From Candidatus Woesearchaeota archaeon (GTDB lineage: Archaea > Nanobdellota > Nanobdellia > Woesearchaeales > GW2011-AR4): DNA of 64,000 nt. A model generated the notes under the pieces. The model saw only the letters and a list, made by a program, of their open reading frames with translations, searched no databases and was not told the origin of the DNA. The stretch covers positions 62,001 to 126,000 of the forward strand of contig JACPMX010000011.1 of assembly GCA_016185755.1 (NCBI GenBank). The letters run 5' to 3'. The position numbers and the translations under genes were made by a program. This document shows, one piece after another, positions 34,802-43,634 of the stretch (positions within the stretch are counted from its first letter, which is position 1; each line of letters opens with the position of its first letter).

Positions 34802-35944
34802 ATGATTATTCATGGCAAGAATGTAGACTTTGTTATAGAAAAAGGAGATCCTTCTGGCATAGTAGGTTCCGACCCACTAAATCTCAGAAAAAATCCTAAA
34901 AGAGTATTAAGTCAATTAAAAAGAACAAAAATAAAAATACCGTATTTGCAAGAATGCATAGGGGGTTATTTGAATAATGACGTAGGCAGTTTTCTTGATT
35001 ATTGCATTAAAATGGTAACACAGGTATTTATAGAAGAGCTTAAAGAGAATCCCAGCTTTATTACTTCCAATAATTTTATTGTTAATATAAACTTAATTTT
35101 TCAAAATTCAACACATTTAGGAAAATATTTTGATAAGCTATCGGGGCTTGAAAAAGCACTTTTTAGAGTTAATCCAATTGGAATAATAAGAGAAATAGTG
35201 TTTTATGGTCGCTTTAATTTAAGCGAGATTATTTATCACGAATTCATACACCATCTCAGAAATTGTTATGGTAAAAATGCTTATCAATGGATTGACAAGG
35301 CAATAGACCAATTAGCTCAACAAGAACAAAGAGATCCATCAAAAATAACCTACTTGATTAACGCACAATGTATAATTTTTGTTCTTGACAGCGTAAGCAA
35401 CGAAGGAATAGCAGAATTTGCGGCTCAATATCAAAAACGGAAAAGAATACCTTTTGAAAAACACATATTTGCTGAAATAATCTTTATACTGGATTTGTTA
35501 TGCACTGATTTTGGACCTGAGGTAACGAATAAAGCAACTAAAATTCTGGAACAATCCCGTGCTGCCTATAAAATAGGCTCATTAATAGTTGCCACTATTG
35601 TTCTTCATAAGCTATTTAGTAATAACAAAAAATTCTATGCATGGTTGAAAATATACGGAGTTTGGTTTGGAAGAAGGACTTATAATGCAATTGAAATAGG
35701 GAAATTTTATAACACTAAATTATTTGATTTATACTTCACTTACGATGATGAGGAAACCGATAGGATAGTAGAGCAAACAATAGCCGATATATACGGGATG
35801 AGCCATTTGGGATTTTTGAAGGCTTATGAAGAAGCGTGCGTTAACTTAAAAATAAAACCATTCTTTACTCTTCAAATATACGATTTCTACAAGAGAGAAT
35901 GTTGGCAAAATTATCAAGCATTAAAAAGAGAAGGAAGAATTTAA
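34802..35944 (+). CDS. Putative zinc metallopeptidase (HEFIHH)
   Basis: A 380-residue protein with HEXXH in IIYHEFIHHLRN (about residue 140) and a following EGIAEFAAQY (about 199-208) that could give the third ligand of a gluzincin. There is no signal peptide. It is AT-rich with many Lys and Asn, unlike its neighbours adk and gap, suggesting later acquisition. The ATG follows a TATA-like tttatatatc by about 24 bp. Confidence 0.6.
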   Translation: MIIHGKNVDFVIEKGDPSGIVGSDPLNLRKNPKRVLSQLKRTKIKIPYLQECIGGYLNNDVGSFLDYCIKMVTQVFIEELKENPSFITSNNFIVNINLIFQNSTHLGKYFDKLSGLEKALFRVNPIGIIREIVFYGRFNLSEIIYHEFIHHLRNCYGKNAYQWIDKAIDQLAQQEQRDPSKITYLINAQCIIFVLDSVSNEGIAEFAAQYQKRKRIPFEKHIFAEIIFILDLLCTDFGPEVTNKATKILEQSRAAYKIGSLIVATIVLHKLFSNNKKFYAWLKIYGVWFGRRTYNAIEIGKFYNTKLFDLYFTYDDEETDRIVEQTIADIYGMSHLGFLKAYEEACVNLKIKPFFTLQIYDFYKRECWQNYQALKREGRI

Positions 35945-36078
35945 TCTATGTAGATAAACCTTTACAAAAGAATAAATAAGAACGACAGATAGCTTATTTT
36001 TAATTATAAGATTTTGGCAGTTTTGGCTTGAAAGGCTTAAAAATTCTTTCCTCCAAAGGACTATCGATTCTATAATGT

Positions 36079-36163
36079 AGGGCACAAATAATTGATAAAA
36101 ATACTTTGTGCCCTCCTGATATAATAGCGAATTAATTTATGATTTATTTATGTCCGCTATTAT
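36079..36163. repeat. Two large hairpins in a convergent intergenic region
   Basis: AGGGCACAAA/TTTGTGCCCT (36079-36088 with 36105-36114) and ATAATAGCG/CGCTATTAT (36121-36129 with 36155-36163) are perfect stems of 10 and 9 bp. They lie between the convergent ends of the peptidase-like gene and the secreted-protein gene. They could be processing or termination signals or mobile-element remnants. The rest of 35945-36185 is AT-rich and holds nothing else recognisable. Confidence 0.7.
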
Positions 36164-36185
36164 AGTTAATTGTGTTATTGGCATT

Positions 36186-36779
36186 CTACTTTTTAGTCTC
36201 ATAAAATTTAACTGCTTTTCTCAAAATATATACATATAGATTTTTTACAGCTTCTCTTCCTTCCATAGTTAAGTCTCCAAGCATATTATTCAGTACACGC
36301 TTATCATTCAGTACATATCTGCCTGAACTGATATAAACTTCGCCATTTGGATTTTGGTCAAATGGCTTATGTGGATCTTCAGCCTGTTTTGTAAATTTAA
36401 AATGAACCCTTTCACTAAAATCATGTCCTCTTAAGCTCCGAAGAGAATATGGAATCTCATTTACCTCTGATGGGTCTAAATCCCCTTCAAACCAAAATAA
36501 GTAAGGCTTTTCATTCTGAGTGCGTGCTTTACGTACTGTTATTCTTAGTGGAGCTAGTAAAGGATCATTAGAGGGTATAAACTCTTGATAAATATCGTTA
36601 GGTGACTGATTAAATCTATTAGTTATATCTTCTCCTTTTTCTACTAAATATTTTGCTACTTTTTGTTCTAATTCCTCAACACTTTCTGCTCTTGGCGCAC
36701 AACCCCAAAAAGAAGTTGCTATTGCTCCTGCTATGCCGAAATATCCCAATAATTGCCTTCTTGTAATTTGTGTTGACAT
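36186..36779 (-). CDS. Secreted lipoprotein-like protein, Tat-type leader
   Basis: A 197-residue protein. The N-terminus STQITRRQLLGYF has a twin-arginine consensus followed by a hydrophobic segment and FWGC, a lipobox-like cysteine at residue 27. The mature part has no recognised domain. Tat export plus lipid anchoring is inferred. Twin-arginine substrates are unusual in small-genome archaea, and no tat genes are in the window. Confidence 0.7.
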   Translation of the reverse strand: MSTQITRRQLLGYFGIAGAIATSFWGCAPRAESVEELEQKVAKYLVEKGEDITNRFNQSPNDIYQEFIPSNDPLLAPLRITVRKARTQNEKPYLFWFEGDLDPSEVNEIPYSLRSLRGHDFSERVHFKFTKQAEDPHKPFDQNPNGEVYISSGRYVLNDKRVLNNMLGDLTMEGREAVKNLYVYILRKAVKFYETKK

Positions 36780-36893
36780 TTGATTTATAACTACTAATAA
36801 GTAATAACTTATATAAAAATCTTTCCTTTCTACCAGTAATAAGCTACTTTATTTTCTATATAGTAAAAATATATTAAAAAGTTCGTATTTTTT

Positions 36894-37889
36894 TTAATTT
36901 ACCAAATATTCCAAAGCAACAGTAGCATAGCAGCTTTTCGGCAATATGAAATTTAATTTAATTTTCTGCTTTTTTTGATTTAGCTCGTCATTTTTAATTT
37001 CCAATATCCTGAATTTTAAATCAAAAAACAAGCTTCTGGATGTGCCTTCTGCCGTAAGCTCAGGAATCTGGCTTATTATGAAATCCCTTGGATTTAGATT
37101 TTCTTGACTTAAGATTTTTTGAATTAGTATTTTCAATCGCTTATTTTTAATTTCATTGATTTCAAAATTAAACCCAATGATTGGAATTTTAACATTTTTT
37201 GGTTTATTATTGCAATTCACTTTTAAATGTCCATTAACAATCTCATTAAATAAATAAGATTGGTAAGAATGAACAAAAAGCTTCCGTGTTTTTAATGGGA
37301 TAAGCCTTAATGCCTCAATGTAATTGTTTTTGTTGGCCTTCAGATATTCTCCTATTTTTTCCTCGATAAATCCATTGCTTTCAAGAATTAGCCCAACAGC
37401 CTTTTTGAAGTCTTTTTTTACAATCGCCTTCCCAATCAGATGGTTGTTTCTGCTGAACCTCTGCGGGCCGTAAAGGTTCGGGATTTTCAGCTTTTTATTC
37501 TCAAGCTTTTTTATCTTTTCAATGTGATTTTTATTTAAATTCCTTATTGTTATAGTGAACTCGTTGCCTTCCAAATCTCCAAGCGAAACCGGGTTTTTTC
37601 CGTTGCCCAGGTATTTTAATTCAATGCCTTTCAACACAATATTCTCAAAATTCCTGCTGCCCCTGAAGATTGATATAGCCTGCTCTGTAACCGCATTCCT
37701 GTCCTTGTTGCCCGCAAAGCCGAAATGCTTCAATGGGATTCTAAATTTTTGTGACAGAACTTGAAGCGCATCAATCGTGGTATAATTGGTCTTTTTGAGA
37801 GTGAAGTATGTGTATTGCCCATTATCCAGATTAACTTTGCTTATCTCTTTTACTATGAAATCTTCCGGAAGCTGCTTGATTTGGTGCAT
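36894..37889 (-). CDS. truD: tRNA pseudouridine synthase TruD
   Basis: A 331-residue TruD with FIVKEISKVN at the N-terminus, the catalytic-Asp motif GFAGNKDRNAVTEQ (Asp near residue 83), NLYGPQRF and a C-terminal ALEYLVN. It modifies U13 in tRNA. It is AT-rich, with many Lys and Asn. The convergent and upstream spacing is tight with no clear partner; it is followed in the minus direction by a hypothetical gene. Confidence 0.93.
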   Translation of the reverse strand: MHQIKQLPEDFIVKEISKVNLDNGQYTYFTLKKTNYTTIDALQVLSQKFRIPLKHFGFAGNKDRNAVTEQAISIFRGSRNFENIVLKGIELKYLGNGKNPVSLGDLEGNEFTITIRNLNKNHIEKIKKLENKKLKIPNLYGPQRFSRNNHLIGKAIVKKDFKKAVGLILESNGFIEEKIGEYLKANKNNYIEALRLIPLKTRKLFVHSYQSYLFNEIVNGHLKVNCNNKPKNVKIPIIGFNFEINEIKNKRLKILIQKILSQENLNPRDFIISQIPELTAEGTSRSLFFDLKFRILEIKNDELNQKKQKIKLNFILPKSCYATVALEYLVN

Positions 37890-37901
37890 GAAGACTCTTA
37901 T

Positions 37902-38507
37902 TTAACTTGATATTTTAGATTTTTCTTTTAATTTTTTGTGCAGTTCTCTTTCCTTAAGAAGAAGGCTCCAAAACAATCTTTCATAAAATTTCATTATGTC
38001 TCCGAATTGTTTTATGAAAAATTCAGCCTGCCCTTTTACATTTGTATCAGGTATAATTTTAAGCAACTCGCCAGTTAAACTTGCGATTCCATTGAATTTT
38101 TTAAACAGCCACCTTAAATCACGCTTGTGCAGCCTGATTGATGTAGCCTGCAATGACTCCTCTTCAGGTATCTGATGAATTGCCGCACGCCATTCTCTAA
38201 AACTTAGATATCCACTTATTTTGTCCAGTACATTCCTTTCTTCTTTCATTATCTTTAATCCCCTTAATTTTAATCTATCTAGCTTTCTATCTAAAAGATG
38301 GAACAAATGAGCAATTTGGCCTAGAATCCTGTTGGCTTCAGGATCATCTACTATTTCATCCAAATGTGCAGAAACATGCACTAGAGCTTGTAGCCTTTCT
38401 GCCAATAAATGCTCTTCTTTTACAATGCCCCCTTCAATGTCAAGAAATTCTTTTGTTTCGGATAAGGCGTCCTTAGCTTGCTCTTCCCATTCCAATGGCT
38501 CATTCAT
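37902..38507 (-). CDS. Hypothetical helical protein between gap and truD
   Basis: A 201-residue, all-helical acidic protein (MNEPLEWEEQAKDALSETKE...) with a His/Leu-rich middle (QIAHLFHLLDRKLDRLKLRG). There is no signal or membrane segment and no recognised family. Its start is four bases from the gap stop, so gap, this gene and truD may share a transcript. Confidence 0.7.
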   Translation of the reverse strand: MNEPLEWEEQAKDALSETKEFLDIEGGIVKEEHLLAERLQALVHVSAHLDEIVDDPEANRILGQIAHLFHLLDRKLDRLKLRGLKIMKEERNVLDKISGYLSFREWRAAIHQIPEEESLQATSIRLHKRDLRWLFKKFNGIASLTGELLKIIPDTNVKGQAEFFIKQFGDIMKFYERLFWSLLLKERELHKKLKEKSKISS

Positions 38508-38510
38508 AAA

Positions 38511-39503
38511 TTACTTCCCAATCAGCTTTATCACATCAACCATCCTCTCGCTGAAGCCCCATTCGTTGTCATACCATGCGACAACCTTTACAAAATTGCC
38601 CCCTATGACGTTTGTAAGATCCGAGTCAAAGATCGAGGAATTTGAATCTGTTATTATGTCAACTGAAACAATGGGCTCTTCTGTGTACTGAAGAACGCCT
38701 TTCAGCTTTTTTGCAGATTCCTTGAATACTTTGTTTATCTCCTCTTTTGATGTGCTCTTCTGAAGCTCGCACACAAAGTCTGTCACAGAGCCGGTTGCAA
38801 CAGGAACCCTGAATGCAAGGCCGTCAAGCTTCCCTTTCAGTTCAGGAATGACCTCTGCAACGGCTTTGGCAGCTCCTGTAGTTGTTGGAATGATTGACAA
38901 AGCAGCCTGGCGCGCCCTCCTAAGGTCTTTATGCGGGGAGTCAACAAGCTTCTGGTCTGCCGTGTAGGCATGGATTGTGGTCATGAATCCCCTTTTGATT
39001 CCAAAATTGTCATTGAGGATTTTTGCAACAGGGGCAAGGCAGTTTGTGGTGCAGGATGCATTTGAGACTATATGGTGCTTGCTTTTGTCATACATTTCTT
39101 CATTCACTCCCATAACGATTGTCAAGTCCGGGTTTTTTGCAGGAGCGCTTATCAAAACCTTTCTTGCGCCTGCATCAAGGTGCTGCTGGGCCCCTTCCCT
39201 GTCAGTGAATCTTCCGGTGCTTTCGACAACAACATCGATCTTCAGGTCTTTCCACGGCAGTTTTTGCGGGTCAAGAACCGACAATACTCTTATTTTTTTG
39301 CCGTCAATGATCAATGAGTCTTCTGTGTGCTCCACAGTTCCCTCATATTTTCCGTGGACGGAATCGTACTTGAAAAGGTGAGCCAAAGTTTTTGAGTCCG
39401 TGATGTCATTGACGCATACCCAGTTTATATTCTTGTCTTTTATGCCTGCCCTAAGAACTAATCTTCCTATCCTGCCAAATCCGTTTATTGCGACATTGAC
39501 CAT
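38511..39503 (-). CDS. gap: Glyceraldehyde-3-phosphate dehydrogenase, bacterial type
   Basis: A 330-residue enzyme of the bacterial/eukaryotic class: AINGFGRIGRLVLRA, the catalytic ISNASCTTNCLAP (here VSNASCTTNCLAP), TTIHAYTADQKLVD and AWYDNEWGFSERM. Archaea usually use an unrelated phosphorylating GAPDH, so this is likely a horizontal gain. The ATG at 39503 has a GGTGG ribosome site; an in-frame TTG one codon upstream is not needed. A structured hairpin sits in its upstream region. Confidence 0.94.
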   Translation of the reverse strand: MVNVAINGFGRIGRLVLRAGIKDKNINWVCVNDITDSKTLAHLFKYDSVHGKYEGTVEHTEDSLIIDGKKIRVLSVLDPQKLPWKDLKIDVVVESTGRFTDREGAQQHLDAGARKVLISAPAKNPDLTIVMGVNEEMYDKSKHHIVSNASCTTNCLAPVAKILNDNFGIKRGFMTTIHAYTADQKLVDSPHKDLRRARQAALSIIPTTTGAAKAVAEVIPELKGKLDGLAFRVPVATGSVTDFVCELQKSTSKEEINKVFKESAKKLKGVLQYTEEPIVSVDIITDSNSSIFDSDLTNVIGGNFVKVVAWYDNEWGFSERMVDVIKLIGK

Positions 39504-39524
39504 CAAACCACCTTTTTATTATAC

Positions 39525-39646
39525 AAACGGGTCACCTCAATCACTTTGCAGCCAGAGGTCGTTCCCGTTTTTGTTTTATTGGCTTCTCTTTAAATTTTAA
39601 AAACAAATGCGACCCATGCAAAACATCAGTCAAATGGGTGCCCCGC
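39525..39646. repeat. Paired structured hairpins B1 and A1 (upstream of gap)
   Basis: B1: AAACGGG/CCCGTTT and CCTC/GAGG separated by internal loops TCA and TCGTT (39525-39570). A1: ACCCAT/ATGGGT (39612-39617 with 39634-39639) extended by GCG/CGC across a small internal loop. Both are found again, in the opposite order, at 41488-41590. Stem positions covary between the two loci. Confidence 0.75.
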
Positions 39647-39695
39647 AAACTTCATACTTGCTAACTTTTCAACTTATATAAAAAGATTGCGGGTG

Positions 39696-41417
39696 CTATT
39701 TTTTCAGCATCCTAATCATATCCTTCAATTTCCTTGTGTTGATAACATTCTCTTTTGTTGCCCAGCCTCTTCTTGCAATTCCGATGCCCAGCTTTATGAA
39801 ATGAAGCTGGCCTGCGTTGTGGGAGTCCGTGCTTATGGCCAGTTTAACTCCTGCCTTTATTGCAGCCCTTGCGTTGGTGTCCTTCAAGTCCATCCTGTAA
39901 GGCTCTGCGTTTATCTCCATGACTGTTCCAGTATCTTTTGCCGCTTCAAAGGCCTTTTCCAAATCAATGTCATAAGGCTCTCTTCTTCCAAGAAGCCTGC
40001 CTGTAGGATGGGCTATTATGTCAACATTGTCGTTTTGAATCGCATTAATCATCCTTGATGTCAGCTTTTCCCTTGAATTTTTGAAGCCGGAATGTATGCT
40101 TGCAACAACAATATCCAGCTCTTTCAGCACTTTGCCGCTCATATCAAGCTTGCCATCATTTGTTATATTGACTTCAGTGCCCTGCAGGACAACAATGCCG
40201 CTGAGCTTTTTGTTCACCTTTTCTATTTCTTTTCTCTGCTCCAGAATCCTTTTCTCATCCAATGCCTTTGCAATTGCAAGAGAACCTGCATGGTCTGTTA
40301 TGCAGATATACTCATGCCCTAATTTCTTTGCAGCCAGCGCCATCTCTTCAATTGTATTGCTTCCGTCGCTCCACTTTGTGTGCATCTGCAGGTCGCCTTT
40401 TATGTCGTTGTAGCCAATCAGTTTCGGCAGCATATGGTGCTGGGCCAATTCAACCTCGCCTTCGTCTTCCCTCATTTCCGGCTCGATGTAATCCATGCCG
40501 AGCCTTTTGTATATTTCCTCTTCTGTCTTTCCTGCAACAAGCTTGCCTGTTTTCCCGCTGAACAGCCCGTACTCGCTCAGCTTAAGCCCCTTTTCAATTG
40601 CAATCCTCCTTAAAATTATGTTATGCTCCTTGTTGCCTGTGAAGTAGAGCAATGCTGCGCCAAAAACATTGTCATCAAGCACCCTCAAGTCGACCTGTAT
40701 GCCTTCTTTCAGCCTTACAGAAGACTTTGTGGGGCCTTTGGCAAGAATGCCTGCGACATTCGGCATTTTTGTGAAGAAGTCAATTACTTTTGAGGGGTTT
40801 GCTGATGTTGCAACGATATCAATGTCCCTGATTGTTTCCTTCATCCTTCTTGTGGAGCCTGCAATGCTGACTCTTTTCACTTCTTTTAAAGCGCCCATCA
40901 AGCCAAGGACTTCTTCTGCATCGCTTAAGGCAAACCCCAATGGAATCCTCTGCCTGCTTTTCCTTGAGAACTCTATGCTTTTCAGCAGATTTTGCTCCAC
41001 GACGGGGCCGAGGCCTTTTATTTTCTGTATCTTTCCTTGCTTGGCAGCCTTTTCAAGCTCTGAAATTGTCCTTATCTTCAGCCTGCTGTAAAGCTTCATT
41101 ATTGTCTTCGGGCCAAGGCCGCTTATTGTGCCAAGCTGCTCTATGTCAACCGGAGTTGATTTTTTCAGCTCATCGAGATACTTTGACTTGCTGTTTTTCA
41201 GGAAGTCATCTATTTTTTTTGCAATGCCCTCTCCAATGCCGGGCAATTCCTCCAGCCTGTTTTCTTTCCAGACCTTTTCTATGTCTTCCGAGAGGCTTTC
41301 AATGACCAATGCAGCTTTTCTATAAGCCCTTATCTTGAACCTGTCTTTTGCATCGGTGCTGAATTCGAGATAATCGGCTATCTCATTGAGAAGTTGCGCT
41401 ACTTCAAGATTTTTCAT
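39696..41417 (-). CDS. polX: PolX-family DNA polymerase with PHP exonuclease domain
   Basis: A 573-residue PolX. The N-terminus is helix-hairpin-helix (LPGIGEGIAKKID, ISGLGPKTI, IKGLGPVV). The polymerase site is GSTRRMKETIRDIDIVA plus a third Asp in VDLRVL. A C-terminal PHP domain has LQMHTKWSDG, ITDHAGSLAIA, IIAHPTG and STDSHN. It fills short gaps in base excision repair and the PHP part is a 3'-5' exonuclease. TATA-like tttaaatac is about 30 bp before the ATG. Confidence 0.94.
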   Translation of the reverse strand: MKNLEVAQLLNEIADYLEFSTDAKDRFKIRAYRKAALVIESLSEDIEKVWKENRLEELPGIGEGIAKKIDDFLKNSKSKYLDELKKSTPVDIEQLGTISGLGPKTIMKLYSRLKIRTISELEKAAKQGKIQKIKGLGPVVEQNLLKSIEFSRKSRQRIPLGFALSDAEEVLGLMGALKEVKRVSIAGSTRRMKETIRDIDIVATSANPSKVIDFFTKMPNVAGILAKGPTKSSVRLKEGIQVDLRVLDDNVFGAALLYFTGNKEHNIILRRIAIEKGLKLSEYGLFSGKTGKLVAGKTEEEIYKRLGMDYIEPEMREDEGEVELAQHHMLPKLIGYNDIKGDLQMHTKWSDGSNTIEEMALAAKKLGHEYICITDHAGSLAIAKALDEKRILEQRKEIEKVNKKLSGIVVLQGTEVNITNDGKLDMSGKVLKELDIVVASIHSGFKNSREKLTSRMINAIQNDNVDIIAHPTGRLLGRREPYDIDLEKAFEAAKDTGTVMEINAEPYRMDLKDTNARAAIKAGVKLAISTDSHNAGQLHFIKLGIGIARRGWATKENVINTRKLKDMIRMLKK

Positions 41418-41487
41418 AAATAGATTACTTTTTCAATTGTATTTAAAATTTTGGGATTTTGAAATGAACTTTAAAAAATAAAAAATA

Positions 41488-41590
41488 TGAGACCCATGCA
41501 AAATATTAGTTGAATGGGTGCCTCCTCTACACTTTCTCCAGAAAAAACGGGTTACCTCCAACTGCCTGCATAAAGAGGTCGTTCTCGGGA
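41488..41590. repeat. Paired structured hairpins A2 and B2 (upstream of polX)
   Basis: A2: ACCCAT/ATGGGT (41492-41497 with 41514-41519) with GAG/CTC extension. B2: CGGG/CTCG and CCTC/GAGG (41548-41590) with loops TTA and TCGTT. These are the second copies of the elements near gap, in the reverse order. A GCG/CGC to GAG/CTC change in the A stem preserves pairing. Confidence 0.75.
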
Positions 41591-41616
41591 TTGAGTTAAT
41601 ATATTTATTTGACTTT

Positions 41617-42039
41617 TTATTGTGTCTTATTCAAAAACTTATCAGCTTTCTTCAGCAGCTCCTTTGCATTGTTAAAAGTCAGCTTTTTCTCTGCATGCTC
41701 GTAATTGAGCCATGCATAGCCGATATGCTCGCTGGAAAGCCTTACCTCATCTGTTGCCGACTGCGCAAGAAAGAAAATGACTTCCTTGAAGACTGTCTCA
41801 TCGCCGTTTTTGTAGAAGTAGTTTATGGTTTCCCTGAAGCCGTCAGCAAACTCAATGTCTTCAATGCCGGTTTCCTCCTTGATCTCCCTTGAGGCAGTCA
41901 TCTCGTCTTTCTCGTTTTTTTCCTGGCCGCCTTTGGCAAAGTCCCAGTGACCGGTGCTGTAATGCAGAAGCAGGTATTTCACAGAGCCGTCTTTGTATCT
42001 TTTGAAGACAACTGCGCCGCAGCTCTTCTCTTTTGCCAT
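41617..42039 (-). CDS. Nudix hydrolase (Ap4A-hydrolase-like)
   Basis: A 140-residue single-domain Nudix protein: SCGAVVFKRYKDGSVKYLLL, GHWDFAKGGQEKNEKDEMTASREIKEETG (the box has Glu and REXXEE in place), and a C-terminal ALKKA-type helix. The GHWDFAKGG pattern resembles diadenosine polyphosphate hydrolases. The substrate is inferred. There is no operon partner. Confidence 0.85.
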   Translation of the reverse strand: MAKEKSCGAVVFKRYKDGSVKYLLLHYSTGHWDFAKGGQEKNEKDEMTASREIKEETGIEDIEFADGFRETINYFYKNGDETVFKEVIFFLAQSATDEVRLSSEHIGYAWLNYEHAEKKLTFNNAKELLKKADKFLNKTQ

Positions 42040-42449
42040 TTTTGGTGTGAACTATTGACTGTTTAAAAATCTTATCAGGAAACTCTCTTCTAAAGGCTTG
42101 AATAACTTTTGGGATATACATTCCATTTTTGAGCCAAAACCTTTAAATACAAGGTATACAATATAATATCTACTTTTAAACATATATACTGTATAATGAT
42201 AAAGTTTATATATAACAAGTACTCTTAAGGAATGCAATAGTCATTCTTATCTATTGCAATTTTCATACTCATAAGTTATATATCATATTGGGAGAAAATG
42301 GGGTGGAAAGGCGGAGTGTAGATATTAGAGATAGGGATATCATGTTTTAACTTATCCCAACCTTTTAAGGGAGTGTAGGAGTTTTTCTATCACCTCTTTT
42401 CTTCTATGCTCAACCTTAAAAGGGCGGGATTTTACAATACGAGGCAAAA
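42040..42449 (+). other. Long non-coding region upstream of tfe
   Basis: No protein is supported in these 410 bases. It holds three TATA-like tracts: near 42139-42146, 42203-42213 and 42273-42282. It also has a perfect 8-bp hairpin TGCAATAG/CTATTGCA near 42234-42259, and a long structured leader (listed separately) that ends 20 bases before tfe. The last TATA would start transcription near 42304. Confidence 0.6.
42331..42430 (+). promoter_or_regulatory. Structured leader RNA with alternative pairing upstream of tfe
   Basis: The main hairpin is ATCCC/GGGAT, CCTTTTAAGG/CCTTAAAAGG (42361-42370 with 42414-42423) and an 11-bp GU-tolerant stem (42371-42381 with 42401-42411), about 26 base pairs in all. 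The ATCCC arm can instead pair with GGGATA at 42334-42339. Two exclusive folds are typical of regulatory leaders. Confidence 0.6.
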
Positions 42450-43004
42450 ATGGAGGCAACTGCGCAGCTAAAAATGAAGTTAACAAACACAAAAATATAC
42501 GACACAGTCAAGGAAGTAATCGGGGAGGACTCTATAAGGGTTATTGAGTACCTCAAAGACAAGAAGAACATTTCTGATTTCAAGATTGCCGAGAAGGTTG
42601 ACCGGGACATACATGAAGTTAGGAACATACTTTACAGGCTTTACAACCATAACCTTGTGAGCTATTACAGGAAAAAGGACAGGCAGAAGGGATGGTACAT
42701 AAGCTACTGGACTTTCAACAAGAAAAAGATCAAGGAGCTGCTCGACAAGACAAACAAGGAGAAGCTTGCCAGGTACAGCGTAAGGCTTAAGGAAGAGGAG
42801 TCAAACATTGGCAATTTCTACCTTTGCCCGAATGCATGCGTCAGGGTTGGCTTCGAGAGGGCTGTTGACCTTGAATACAGGTGCCCCGAGTGCGGAAACA
42901 TACTCAACCACCAGGACAACACAAAGACAATTGATTTCCTGAGGACAAAGATAAGAGAATTGCAATTGAACGGCAACGGAAAGCATCTGGCCAGAAGGGC
43001 TTGA
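42450..43004 (+). CDS. tfe: Transcription factor E, alpha subunit
   Basis: A 184-residue TFE: an extended winged helix at residues 12-85 (IGEDSIRVIEYLKDKKNISDFKIAEKVDRDIHEVRNILYRL) with the wing at KKDRQKGWYISYW, then a zinc ribbon (C...C at LCPNAC and YRCPECG) and a short helical tail. It stabilises open promoter complexes with RNA polymerase, TBP and TFB. The length is normal. It is preceded by a long structured leader, suggesting post-transcriptional control. Confidence 0.93.
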   Translation: MEATAQLKMKLTNTKIYDTVKEVIGEDSIRVIEYLKDKKNISDFKIAEKVDRDIHEVRNILYRLYNHNLVSYYRKKDRQKGWYISYWTFNKKKIKELLDKTNKEKLARYSVRLKEEESNIGNFYLCPNACVRVGFERAVDLEYRCPECGNILNHQDNTKTIDFLRTKIRELQLNGNGKHLARRA

Positions 43005-43061
43005 TTTATTTTCTTATATAGGGAAAAAGTTTTTTAAGTAAAACTATGTTTTTATATTTTT

Positions 43062-43535
43062 ATGCCATACGAATTAGTGCGATATCCAGCTATGTGCGCA
43101 TTTAATGGGATTTTCTCAAACGGTAACTCATTGTTTGAAGTAGTTCATTCCCAAGATTATAACAATGAAACAAGAAGGCCGTCCATTGATAAACTTCCTG
43201 ATAAAAATCAAGCAGAGCCTCCTCATGGGTTGGTTGGCATGTTGCAAAAAAGAGATTCCGGGGAAATCATTTTTGTACCATACCTACCGAGAGTAAGCAA
43301 AGTTGAGGTAAGGGAAATATTAGACTATGATTTTAGGGCAATGACGGGAAAAGACAGGAAAACCAAAAGAAATGGAAATGTAAGCTATAAAAAAGATATT
43401 CATGAAGTCAGGCAATCTTCAGGCAAAGTCGAGATACAATTAAAGCCTGACGAGCAGGTTTTTGAAGTTTACGACAAAAGTGGCCACTCCTTAGGAAGCT
43501 TTTTTTTGAAGTCAAGATGGTTTTCCTTTGGCTAG
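43062..43535 (+). CDS. Hypothetical protein
   Basis: A 157-residue protein starting MPYELVRYPAMCAFNG. It is mainly beta, with a basic segment near RKTKRNGNVSYKK and a C-terminal ELK-type strand pattern. No signal, membrane segment or known domain. A TATA-like tttttatatt lies about 15-25 bp before the ATG, supporting a leaderless start. Confidence 0.6.
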   Translation: MPYELVRYPAMCAFNGIFSNGNSLFEVVHSQDYNNETRRPSIDKLPDKNQAEPPHGLVGMLQKRDSGEIIFVPYLPRVSKVEVREILDYDFRAMTGKDRKTKRNGNVSYKKDIHEVRQSSGKVEIQLKPDEQVFEVYDKSGHSLGSFFLKSRWFSFG

Positions 43536-43634
43536 TTCTTAAAAAACTAAAAGGAACTGAAGCACGATGCGTTTTTAGCATATTTTTGTCACTACAAAAA
43601 AGTTTATATAAGATTACATTTTTTGCTATTTTCT

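Noticed and set aside
36079-36114. The 10-bp hairpin as a rho-independent terminator.
   Set aside because: Archaea do not rely on such hairpins and no U-tract follows, so it is listed only as a repeat.
42052-42237. A 61-codon minus-strand frame in the tfe upstream region.
   Set aside because: It has no ribosome site or motif and overlaps promoter and hairpin elements.
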